DNA of 64,000 nt. It comes from Natrinema amylolyticum (GTDB lineage Archaea; Halobacteriota; Halobacteria; Halobacteriales; Natrialbaceae). Position numbers and translations under genes: made by a program. Shown piece after piece: positions 16,333 through 24,604 of the stretch. The notes beneath the pieces are model-generated. The model had not been told where the DNA came from, made no database searches, and saw only the letters and a program-made list of their open reading frames with translations. The stretch spans positions 558,001-622,000 of the forward strand of contig NZ_JAIWPJ010000003.1 of NCBI RefSeq assembly GCF_020515625.1. Direction: 5' to 3'. Position 1 is the first letter of the stretch. Every line of letters starts with the position of its first letter.

Positions 16333-17590
16333 CTAGCGGTCCTTCGCCGTCGCTGTATCTAACTATGCGGAGGATAATTGGAGATAGGTATCGGCTATTT
16401 CTAATAGTAGCTGGCCGCAGTCGGTGTGATTTTCCGCGAGAGCACGTCTTGTCCGGTGTTTTTGTACATTATTCATAGATAATAACTAGGTAACGCTAGA
16501 CTTTGTTTAAAGCGGTATTTTCAGAACCTTCCATTACTGTCCACTAATGACGAACTGTCGATCGGACCGTTCGGTCGACAGACGTATTACAGACATACGG
16601 CTGTAATGTATACTGTAGTCAGTCGTTCCTGAAGTCCTTCTCGACGAATTCGTTATCGTTCGCGGTCCGTTATCGTTCGTCATCGCTCGCGGTTCTGGGA
16701 TGGGGCATCCCGGCGTGCTGCGTCGACCAGTCGCCGCCTCCGGAGGTAGCTTCTCGAGGAGGGGCCGCCGTCCCCGTGGGACTCGTTCGGACCGACTCCG
16801 CGACCGCTGCGGGGGTCGAAAACGAGAGGGACGGAGGGGGAATCGGTACCGGTTTCCTCCCAGTTAGCAGTCGGCGACGATCACCGTCCGCGATAGGCAC
16901 GTTCGACGAGCGACCGATAGCGCTGCTCAAATACTATGAAATCTGGTAGGTGGCACAAAGTAAAATCTAGATATACTATTTCAGAGCCGATCGCCGCTCG
17001 GTTCGCATCCGGGTAGAGACCGACACCGAGAGTGTTGTCGGCCCCGTCACCCGCCCAACCGACGAACCGGTTCGGAGACGTCTCTCTCTCTCGAGAACGG
17101 GCGGAACGACGGACGCGCTACTGTGCCCGTCGAATCCCGTATCGTTCGATCCTATTGGAGGCCCTCGCGGTCGGGACGCGATTCCCGCGGCTCTCGCGTT
17201 GATTCCTCGGCAAAGCACGTCCATTGGTGCCACTCGACCGGTGGAAGCGCGGTCTCGGGCCGAACGGGGGTGGACTCCGTTCTCTCCCAATAGCAGGCAG
17301 TGCTCTCGCTCGTTCTGTGTCGATATGTGATCTATCTTTTGATACACATACGAAAGTGTATTACTATACTAATCTGGTATTTAGCATATCTCGGTCGGCC
17401 GCTCGAGTTTGCCAGTGCGGCGTCATCGCTCGTCGGCGCGACCGACGGACTGCCGAGCGCGAGGCGAGCGCCGCACTTCGCTGTGCGACCGCTCAGTCTC
17501 GCCGTGGAGTCCGAGCACGCTCAGCGTGGGATCCGAGTCAACTCGAGCAGACCCGAAAACGATACGGCCCCCTTCTCCCTAGGACAACTA
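16333..17590. other. Gene-poor intergenic stretch with AT-rich ends and two spaced palindromes
   Basis: No frame in these 1258 bases looks coding. Two weak minus-strand frames (16670-16930 and 16976-17347) have no conserved features and mixed codon use. AT-rich segments lie at about 16365-16620, 16925-16980 and 17320-17390. The repeat CGTTATCGTTCG occurs twice near 16650-16680. Two inverted repeats with eight-base spacers are present: ATTACAG/CTGTAAT at 16586-16607 and ATACAC/GTGTAT at 17342-17361. The region may carry long regulatory leaders or relics of a lost gene. Confidence 0.5.
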
Positions 17591-18631
17591 ATGAGTACCC
17601 TGTCGGGGAACTGGCGCGAGGCCATCGACGACGTGGACGCGGCGCTGATCGACGGCTATCAGAGCGGGTTCCCGGTCGAAGAGCGTCCGTTCCGCCGCGT
17701 CGGTGCCGATCTCGGAATCAACGAGTCGGCGGCGATCGAGCGCGTCCGCGCCCTGCGGGAGGCCGGTATCGTCCGCCGGTTCGGTGCCGTCCTCAACCCG
17801 CCCGTGATCGGCTCGTCGACGCTCGCCGCGGTGCAAGCGCCCGCGGACCGCTTCGAGGAGGTCGCCGCGATCGTCAACGACTACCGGCAGGTCAACCACA
17901 ACTACGCCCGCGACCACGAGTGGAACATGTGGTTCGTTGTCACCGCCGGCTCCCGGGCCGCTCGCGACGACATTCTGGCCGACATCGAGCGCCGCACCGG
18001 CTGTGACGTCCTGAACTTGCCGATGCTGACCGACTACTACATCGATCTCGAGTTTCCCGTCGTCAACGGCGATCGCTTCGCGCGCGAGTCCCTCGAGGAG
18101 CGACTGGACTCCTCCGCGACCCGGATCAGCGAGGAAGCGGCGGGCGATCTCTCCGCGCTCGAGGCCGAACTCTTGCTCGAGATTCAGGACGGGTTCCCGC
18201 TATCGGCGACGCCGTACCGCGATATCGCGGAGTCAGTCGGCTACGCCGTCGAAGACGTGCTCGCGGCCGTCGAGCGATTGCTCGAGAGTGGCTGTCTCAA
18301 GCGCATCGGCTGCGTGATCAACCACGTCGTGACTGGCTTTGACGCCAACTGCATGGTCGTCTGGGACGTGCCCGACGAGTCCCTCGACGAGTGGGGCGAG
18401 CGGGCGGGCGGGCTGCCCTACGTTACGCTCTGTTACAATCGGCCCCGCCGACCCGAACAGGAGTGGCCGTATAACCTGTTTACGATGATCCACGGCCGCG
18501 ATCCGGAGGCCGTCGACGCGAAGATCGACGAACTCGCCGCCGACTACCTCCCCGTCGACCACGAGCGGCTCTACTCGACGGAGACGCTGAAACAGACGGG
18601 TGCGCGCTACGACGATCTGGTCGGCCGCTGA
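17591..18631 (+). CDS. ahbAB: Fused siroheme decarboxylase AhbA-AhbB (Lrp/AsnC-like fold)
   Basis: Siroheme decarboxylase removes two carboxyls from siroheme to give 12,18-didecarboxysiroheme in the archaeal alternative heme pathway. The usual enzyme is a heterodimer of AhbA and AhbB. Here one 346-residue chain contains both: each half starts with a winged-helix (RVGADLGINESAAIERV; RDIAESVGYAVEDVLAAV) followed by the heme-binding RAM-like domain. The first half has NHNYARDHEWNMWFV and the second CYNRPRRPEQEWPYNLF, matching the substrate-binding motifs of AhbA and AhbB. ATG 17591 is chosen. The annotated alternative would be an Lrp-type regulator, but these motifs argue for the enzyme. No other heme gene is adjacent. 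Confidence 0.85.
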   Translation: MSTLSGNWREAIDDVDAALIDGYQSGFPVEERPFRRVGADLGINESAAIERVRALREAGIVRRFGAVLNPPVIGSSTLAAVQAPADRFEEVAAIVNDYRQVNHNYARDHEWNMWFVVTAGSRAARDDILADIERRTGCDVLNLPMLTDYYIDLEFPVVNGDRFARESLEERLDSSATRISEEAAGDLSALEAELLLEIQDGFPLSATPYRDIAESVGYAVEDVLAAVERLLESGCLKRIGCVINHVVTGFDANCMVVWDVPDESLDEWGERAGGLPYVTLCYNRPRRPEQEWPYNLFTMIHGRDPEAVDAKIDELAADYLPVDHERLYSTETLKQTGARYDDLVGR

Positions 18632-18773
18632 GTCGCCGCCTCGCCGCCACGAGTCCGTTGTGCGGTCGGTTTCGGTTCGTGACGCCGTCGTGCCCGACCG
18701 GGTTCGTCTCATCGGGGACTTCCTGCCGAGTACCGAGGGATCGGCTGGGAATTCCGGCCACTATGCGATTTCT

Positions 18774-19280
18774 CGTCCACGCGTCGAGTGAGATCGGGAA
18801 ATTTCGCGGAGGAACGCGTTTCTCGCTTCCGCTCCGGACCGTGTCACCCCGGCTGTCGAATGAAATGCGATAGCAGACGAACCCGTGGAGCCGGACCGGC
18901 CGTCGAATGGATCGTCTCGGAGCGGCGTCTCGAGCGGGGACGGCCTCGAGACCCCACGTGTCGAGTGAACTCGTCAGCGGACTACCACCCCAGGTGTCGA
19001 ATGTAAGTGTGGTAAATTAGGTAATAGACGCCCGAGAAGTACCGTTCCGAATAGAAACACCCCGACTGTCGAGTGAAATGTGATAGCGAGACACGACCCT
19101 CGAGACGCACATCGGATGAAGTCTGAACCGTTTTGGCGAGTGATGGCTGAATCGTCTTGGCGGATGACGTCAGAATCGTCTTCCACCCCAGGTGTCGAGT
19201 GAAATCACCTACTGAAAATGATCTCCTGTCGAAAATGGCTACGCTCTACGCAGCTACCCCGGCTGTCGAATGAAATCCGC
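18774..19280 (+). repeat. Row of same-orientation origin recognition boxes (ORB-like) downstream of orc1/cdc6
   Basis: At least six copies of an ORB-like element lie in about 500 bases, all reading the same way. Positions are 18845-18866, 18952-18972, 18985-19010, 19058-19080, 19183-19208 and 19254-19277, plus weaker ones near 18776-18796 and 18896-18910. The core is CCCC followed by AGGTGTCGAGTG or GRCTGTCGARTGAAAT. Reversed, this has the archaeal ORB shape: a TTTCACTCGACA-type half followed by a G string. Two copies (18845, 19058) share a longer tail ending YGATAGC. Spacing is irregular (about 40-140 bases), unlike CRISPR. A similar ORB-rich block downstream of cdc6E in Haloarcula hispanica was reported to restrain the origin. 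Confidence 0.85.
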
Positions 19281-19284
19281 CGAG

Positions 19285-20538
19285 TTACGTTCGGTTGAGT
19301 TCCGAGAAACGAGTATCGTTGCGAATAACGGCCTGTACGACGGATGGATCCTCCAATAGGTAGTAGTAATTCGTGACGCCGCTACTGTACCCGCGTCCGA
19401 CTCGTTCGGTCCGCCCGAGAATATCGAGAAACACCTGTTCGTCGAGTTTGTCGCTCATTCGGCGCTGAGAGAGCGTTTCGATCCCGAGAGCGCTATCCGA
19501 CGTGATCGTTTGGTACATCTCGTAGATCTCGCGGGTGGCGAACTCTTCTCGGTCGCTGTGTTGCTCCGCGAGTATCGACAGCGCGTAGACGGACGCCTTG
19601 ATCTGCGTCGGTTGCCCCTCGAGAAGCTGGGAAAATCGGTCGATATCGGCTCTCTCTCGAGCGTTCCGTACGTGCTCCTCGGTCACTTCCTCGGCGTCTC
19701 CGTCCTTCGCCAGTTCGCCGGCGTTCCGGAGGATATCTAACGCTTTCCTCGCATCGCCGTGTTCTTGGGCAGCGAACGCGGCGCTCAGTGGGATGACGTC
19801 GTCCAAAAGGACGCCGTCTCTGAACGCATCCTCTCGATTCGACATGATCTCGCGGAGTTGGTTCGCGTCGTACGGTGGGAACACGAACTCGCGGTCCTGC
19901 AGACTACTGAGAATCCGCTCGTCGAGCGATTCCTTGAACGAGATTTTGTTGCTGATCGCGATGATCCCCACGTTACAGGAGTCCAGTTTCCCGGCTTCTC
20001 CCGCCCGAGACAGTTGCATGAGGATCTCGCTGTCCTGGAGTTTGTCGATCTCGTCCAAAATGATGATCGCGACGTCGTAGCGCTGATCGAGAATCGACCA
20101 AAAGCGTTCGTAGTAGACGTCGGTCGATAATCCGGTGACGGGGATACTGATGCCCGTCTCTTCCGGATCGTTCAGCGTTTGAGCCAGATTGATCACGACG
20201 CGCGTTTCGGTCTTCGTCTGCGTACAGTCGACGTACGCTCTCCCCAGCTCCGTCCCGTTCTCGACCGAATACTGTTGGGCGCTTCTGGTGACGTGTTTCG
20301 CGACGAGCGATTTACCGGTCCCCGTTTTCCCGTAAATGAGCGTGTTTCGAGGCGACTGGCCTTTCACCGCGGGATGAATGCTCGAGGCGACGTTCTTGAT
20401 CTCGCTGTCTCTGCCGATAATTCGATCCTCGTTCGGAACGAGGTCGATGTCGAGGAGCTCCTTGCGGCTGAATATCGGGTCCTCCGTCGCCCAGAAGTCC
20501 TCGAGGGACCCGTCTTCGGTCCCGGTGCCGTTTTCCAT
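19285..20538 (-). CDS. cdc6: Orc1/Cdc6 family replication initiator
   Basis: The product binds origin recognition boxes and loads the MCM helicase. The 417 residues have the expected order: Walker A IYGKTGTGKS near residue 70, the initiator-specific region, Walker B IIILDEIDKL near 155, sensor 1 IIAISNK, LDERILSSLQDREFVFPPYD (the sensor/arginine-finger zone), sensor 2 GDARKALDILRNAGE, and a C-terminal winged helix with YEMYQTI and RRMSDKLDE. The ATG at 20538 sits 24-32 bases after a TATA-like CATATATAG at 20562-20570, so the mRNA is nearly leaderless. Boxes flank the gene on both sides. Haloarchaea carry several paralogues, each tied to its own origin; this is one such pair. Confidence 0.93.
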   Translation of the reverse strand: MENGTGTEDGSLEDFWATEDPIFSRKELLDIDLVPNEDRIIGRDSEIKNVASSIHPAVKGQSPRNTLIYGKTGTGKSLVAKHVTRSAQQYSVENGTELGRAYVDCTQTKTETRVVINLAQTLNDPEETGISIPVTGLSTDVYYERFWSILDQRYDVAIIILDEIDKLQDSEILMQLSRAGEAGKLDSCNVGIIAISNKISFKESLDERILSSLQDREFVFPPYDANQLREIMSNREDAFRDGVLLDDVIPLSAAFAAQEHGDARKALDILRNAGELAKDGDAEEVTEEHVRNARERADIDRFSQLLEGQPTQIKASVYALSILAEQHSDREEFATREIYEMYQTITSDSALGIETLSQRRMSDKLDEQVFLDILGRTERVGRGYSSGVTNYYYLLEDPSVVQAVIRNDTRFSELNRT

Positions 20539-20561
20539 ACCCGTCCCGTACCGATGGGGAT

Positions 20562-20570
20562 CATATATAG
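20562..20570 (-). promoter_or_regulatory. TATA element of orc1/cdc6
   Basis: CATATATAG (CTATATATG on the minus strand) lies 24-32 bases before the ATG at 20538. A half box, GTCGGGTGTAGAGTGC, lies at 20595-20610, just upstream of the promoter on the minus strand, and a fuller one at 20660-20682. The initiator could therefore bind close to its own promoter and control its own expression. Confidence 0.6.
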
Positions 20571-20589
20571 GCTAGTGATTGGGAGCGAC

Positions 20590-21035
20590 CAGTCGTCGGG
20601 TGTAGAGTGCACAAATCAGCGTAACTATGGCTTGTGTTCCCAATCTGGTCTACAGACGTGGCCCCTCATGTCGAGTGAAATCGGAGGATGACGTGGCCGA
20701 GGAGTTCTGTGGAAATCCAGTCGTCAAACGAGATGGTTTCGTGGAAGGGCGGTGAAACAAACTCCCACACCCCAGGTGTCGAGTGTAGAGTGCCGAAAAG
20801 GCGTCGTAAAAACGCTAAAACGAGCGTCCAGCAATTCGCGATCCGTCTCCCTCGATTCCGTTTCAGTGGAGTACGGGTGTCGTTTCTAGCTATCGGATAT
20901 AAATCTTTCCCACTATAGTTATAGTTACTTGACTACAATTTGGCAGTCGATATCCGATTATTTCCTGAACAGTCCAGATAGACGCTCTCTCATAGCCTTT
21001 CGACCATCTACACTCGACACCTGGGGTGTGGGTGT
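20590..21035. other. Replication origin core: inverted ORBs around an AT-rich unwinding zone
   Basis: Two long boxes form a perfect 25-base inverted repeat at 20764-20788 and 21008-21032 (core CACCCCAGGTGTCGAGTG on the plus strand, its reverse complement at the right). Between them the sequence becomes AT-rich at about 20876-20975, with TATAGTTATAGTTA near 20923-20936. A 9-base inverted repeat, ATCGGATAT/ATATCCGAT, occurs at 20892-20900 and 20950-20958. Additional same-orientation boxes are at 20595-20610 (half) and 20660-20682. This is the standard haloarchaeal oriC layout of paired inverted ORBs around a duplex-unwinding element beside orc1/cdc6. I see no gene in 20539-21132. Confidence 0.88.
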
Positions 21036-21132
21036 AACATATTCTTTTAGACAGATAGTCAACCGGCGTCATAAACGATCTTCTCTACCACTGTAACTCC
21101 CACGAGACCACTGTAACTCCTGCGAGTCCCGA

Positions 21133-24100
21133 TTACTCGAGCGCCTCGGCCACGACTTCGATCGGCGTCGGCGGCTCCGCTGGGGCGTCGGGTCTGTTCT
21201 CGAGTTGGGTGCGACAGGAGGCGCCGGGGGCGACGACGCGGTCGCCCTCGCTGTCGTCGACCTGCTCGTAGAGGATCGAGGCGATGGCGTCGCTCATCGA
21301 GGCGTGTTCGGACTCGTAGCCGAAACTGCCGGCCATCCCACAGCAGCCTGAATCGAGCGGATCGACGGCGTAGCCGGCCCGTCGGAGCACGCCGACGGCG
21401 TGGTGGTCCTTCGCGACCGACTTCTGGTGGCAGTGGCCGTGATAGACCAGGTCGTCGGTCGCCGCGCGCTCGTCGAACGCGATCTCCTCGTCCAGTCGGA
21501 AGGTGTCGACGTACTCGCAGACGCCGTAGGTGGCATCGGCGAGCGTCTCGGCGGCCTCGGTCGAGAGCAGATCGAGGTAATCGCCCTGGAACATGACCGC
21601 GTCGGAGGGCTCGATGACGACCACGTCCCAACCGTCGGCGACCCGCGGCGCGAGCGCGTTGACGTTTTCGCGGGCCGCGTCTCCCGCCTTCTCCAGAAAG
21701 CCCTTCGAGAACGCCGGTCGACCCGTATCGCCGAGATCGTCGGGGACGGCGACGTGGACGCCGGCGGCCTCGAGCACGCGGACGGCCGCCTTCCCGGCGT
21801 CGGGGTGGCTGTAGTTGGTGTAGGTGTCGGGGTAGAGGACGACCTTTCGGATGGCGTCGGCCTCTCTGACGCGCGCGCCGCCGCGCTCGTGGAACCAATC
21901 ACGGAAGGTCTTCGCATGGAACGTCGGCAGCGGTCGATCGGAATCGATCCCGAGGGTCACTTCGAGCGCCTTGCGCGCGCCCGGCAGCTTCGGCAGGGCG
22001 TTCGACAGCGGGGCGAGCTGGCTCCCCCACTTCGAGAGAGTCGCGACGTTGGCGAAGAGCCGATCCCGGAGCGTCGCGCCGTTGCGCTGGTGGTACTCGT
22101 GGGTGACCTCGGCCTTGAGCTTCGCCATGTCGACCTCGCTCGGACAGTCGATGGCACAGCCCTTACAGCCGATACACAGCCCCATCACCTCCTCGACGAA
22201 CTCGTCGGAGACGGCCTCGTCGGGATCCAAGTCGCCGCTCATGGCCTGTCGGAGCGCGTTCGCCCGACCTCGAGTCGCCGTGATCTCCTCCCGACTCGCG
22301 CGGTAGGTCGGACACATCACGCCGCCCGTGGTCTCCTGTTCGCCGCGACAGCCCCCACAGCCGTGACAGAGCTCGACCATGCCCTGCATGCCGTTGTCGT
22401 TCTCCCACTCGAGCGCGGGCTCGAAGCCCGCGTCGAACTCGTAGTCGGGATCGAACCGCAGGTGCTCCCGCAGATCAGTGGGATCATCCTCGCGGAAGAC
22501 GACCTGTCCCGGGTTCAGGAGCCAGTCGGGATCGAACGCCGTTTTGAGGTCCTGAAACGTCTCCCAGAGTTCGTCGCCGTAGCGTTTGTGATTCCACTGG
22601 GTGCGGGCGCGGCCGTCGCCGTGCTCGCCCGAGACGGAGCCCCCTAATTCGACCACGAGGTCCGTCACGTCGTCCGCGATCCCGTGGAGTTGCTCGAGGC
22701 CCACTTCGGTCTTCGTGTTCACGAGCGGCCGGACGTGGAGGACCCCGGGCCCGGCGTGCGCGTAGAAACTGGCGTAAGTGTCGTGTTTCTCGAGGATCTC
22801 TTCGAACGCCTCGACGAACTCGGGGAGCTTCGCGGGCGGGATCGCGGTGTCCTCGATGAAGGAGATATGCTTCTCGTCGGTCGTCCGCGAGAGCAAGATC
22901 GGCAGGCCGGACTTGCGGAGCTTCCAGAGCTTCGCACGCTCGGCGTCGTCGTAGGCCTCCAGGGCCTCGAGCGCGAGGGTCTCGGCGTCACTGTTCGGGG
23001 CGTCTTCGGCCGGCTCCCCTGCGGGCGTCGCCGACGGCACGCGGTCGGCGAGCAGGCCGGCGACCTGCTCCCTGCCGTGGTCGTCGTCCTCGGCGTAGAA
23101 CTCGACGAGCAGGACGGCGTTCGTCCCGTCGGGGAGCAGCTCGGTGACCGGGCCGAACTCCGCGGTGTCGCGGGCCAGATCGATCAGTACGTCGTCTAAC
23201 ACCTCGACGGCGGCGGGGTCGTGTGCGAGGATCGGCTCGACGTCCCGCATCGCCTCGTGGAGATCGGGATAGCAGAGCAGGGAGACGGCCTTCGTCTCGG
23301 GCACCGGCTCGAGCGAGACGGTGGCCTCGGTGACGATCGCGAGGGTGCCCTCGCTGCCGGCCAGCAGCCGCGCGAGATTGACCGTTCCGGGCTCACCGGT
23401 CTCTTCACCACCTGGCAAGTCCTCGCCGCGGGCCTCGGCGACGAGCCGGTCGAGGTTGTATCCGGAGACGTTCCGTTTGAGATCGGGATACGTTTCCTCG
23501 ATGCGGTCCGCGTCCTCCGCGATGACGCGCTCGACTTCGGCGTAGATCCGTCCCTCGAGGTCGCCATCGGGCTCAGCCCGCTCAGAAATCTCCTCGAGGC
23601 TGACCTCGCCGAAGCGAGTGACGGTGCCGTCGGCGAGGACGGCCTCGCACTCCTCGAGATAGGCGTCGGTCTTGCCGTACTTCAGGGAGTGTGCGCCGGT
23701 CGAGTTGTTCCCGATCGCGCCACCGATGGCGCTCTTGTCGCCCCAGGCTGGGTCGGGGGCGAACTTGAGGTCGTACGGGTCGAGAGCCTCGTCCAGCGTC
23801 CCGAGGATCGTCCCGGGCTGGACCGTCGCCGTGTGGCCGTCCGGATCGATCTCGAGGATCTCGTTCATGTACCGCGTGAAGTCGAGCACGACGGCCCGAT
23901 TGACCGTCTGGCCGGCGAGGCTCGTCCCGCCGCCCCGCGGGAGGACCGGGATCTCCCGCTCCGCACAGTACTCGAGGATCCCCGCCACGTCGGCCGTCGA
24001 CGTCGGGAAGGCGACGGCGATCGGCGTCATCTCGTAGGCGCTCGCGTCGGTCGCGTACAGTTCGCGGGAGTAGGAGTCGGCGCGGACCTCGCAGTCGACG

Positions 24101-24207
24101 ATCCCCTCGAGGTCCGCGACCAGGGCCGGGCGATCGACGTCGTCGCTCCGATAGTCGTAGTTCGCTCGCCGGTCGGCGGCCGGGTCAGCGCTCGGCTCCA
24201 GGGACAT
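21133..24207 (-). CDS. FAD-linked oxidase fused to 4Fe-4S/CCG oxidoreductase (D-2-hydroxyacid dehydrogenase type)
   Basis: A 1024-residue fusion of the GlcD-type FAD domain with a GlpC/GlcF-type iron-sulfur subunit, like the YdiJ group. It probably oxidises a D-2-hydroxyacid (lactate, glycolate or 2-hydroxyglutarate) and passes electrons to a quinone or other acceptor. The FAD-binding PP-loop is PVLPRGGGTSLAGQ near residue 90, with GNNSTGAHSLKYG and TEATVSLEPVPETK following. SVSGEHGDGRAR is the typical catalytic/flavin motif. From about residue 620, CHGCGGCRGEQETTGG and CIGCKGCAIDCP bind 4Fe-4S clusters. SGCCGMAGSFGYE is the CCG domain. All key motifs are intact. It stands alone beside the origin. 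Confidence 0.88.
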   Translation of the reverse strand: MSLEPSADPAADRRANYDYRSDDVDRPALVADLEGIVDCEVRADSYSRELYATDASAYEMTPIAVAFPTSTADVAGILEYCAEREIPVLPRGGGTSLAGQTVNRAVVLDFTRYMNEILEIDPDGHTATVQPGTILGTLDEALDPYDLKFAPDPAWGDKSAIGGAIGNNSTGAHSLKYGKTDAYLEECEAVLADGTVTRFGEVSLEEISERAEPDGDLEGRIYAEVERVIAEDADRIEETYPDLKRNVSGYNLDRLVAEARGEDLPGGEETGEPGTVNLARLLAGSEGTLAIVTEATVSLEPVPETKAVSLLCYPDLHEAMRDVEPILAHDPAAVEVLDDVLIDLARDTAEFGPVTELLPDGTNAVLLVEFYAEDDDHGREQVAGLLADRVPSATPAGEPAEDAPNSDAETLALEALEAYDDAERAKLWKLRKSGLPILLSRTTDEKHISFIEDTAIPPAKLPEFVEAFEEILEKHDTYASFYAHAGPGVLHVRPLVNTKTEVGLEQLHGIADDVTDLVVELGGSVSGEHGDGRARTQWNHKRYGDELWETFQDLKTAFDPDWLLNPGQVVFREDDPTDLREHLRFDPDYEFDAGFEPALEWENDNGMQGMVELCHGCGGCRGEQETTGGVMCPTYRASREEITATRGRANALRQAMSGDLDPDEAVSDEFVEEVMGLCIGCKGCAIDCPSEVDMAKLKAEVTHEYHQRNGATLRDRLFANVATLSKWGSQLAPLSNALPKLPGARKALEVTLGIDSDRPLPTFHAKTFRDWFHERGGARVREADAIRKVVLYPDTYTNYSHPDAGKAAVRVLEAAGVHVAVPDDLGDTGRPAFSKGFLEKAGDAARENVNALAPRVADGWDVVVIEPSDAVMFQGDYLDLLSTEAAETLADATYGVCEYVDTFRLDEEIAFDERAATDDLVYHGHCHQKSVAKDHHAVGVLRRAGYAVDPLDSGCCGMAGSFGYESEHASMSDAIASILYEQVDDSEGDRVVAPGASCRTQLENRPDAPAEPPTPIEVVAEALE

Positions 24208-24604
24208 ACGTCACCCTTGCTCAGGGGCGGCTAAAAATACCCGCATTCCGACAATCAGTCGACACCCGGCCCTGCTGCCGATTCCGTCCCATTCGGTGGC
24301 CGGATCCGAGCATCTATCGAGGGGGGATGGGACGAGGCCGGCCAGGCGGTTCGAGAGCCGCCGCCCGGCCGGCACGCGGACGTTCCGATACTGGGAGTGG
24401 TGACCGAATCCGAAAGTGGCCCCGTCGTTTTTCCACGTGCGCCCCCGGGGCCGCCGCCCGAGTCGCCGGGCGGTACTCTCTCTACCAGCGGCGGCGAAAC
24501 AAACGCTCTGCCTAACTAGTTGGGGCAGAGCAGGGGCTGATCGGATATGGGGTGTTCGGCTCGAGTCCGGTTCGACGCGCGGCGGGACCATCGCGACGGT
24601 CGCG
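24208..24604. other. Intergenic stretch with a hairpin downstream of the 3-hydroxyacyl-CoA dehydrogenase gene
   Basis: These 397 bases hold no credible gene. GCTCTGCC at 24505-24512 pairs with GGCAGAGC at 24524-24531 (8-base stem, 11-base loop), about 75 bases past the minus-strand dehydrogenase stop. It could end that transcript, though it has no strong T-run. A short AT stretch near 24229-24246 is at promoter distance from the FAD-oxidase start at 24207. Confidence 0.4.

Noticed and set aside
16670-17347. Two minus-strand frames (86 and 123 residues)
   Set aside because: They have no motifs, Pro/Ser/Arg-rich composition and an AT-rich stretch between them; GC-rich DNA produces such open frames by chance.
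17591-18631. Lrp/AsnC transcriptional regulator
   Set aside because: The fold is the same, but the NHNYARDHEWNMWF and CYNRPRRPEQEWPYN motifs are those of siroheme decarboxylase.
18774-21035. CRISPR array
   Set aside because: The repeats are spaced irregularly (about 40-140 bases), are themselves variable, occur in both orientations around an orc1/cdc6 gene, and no cas genes are present. ORBs explain them better.
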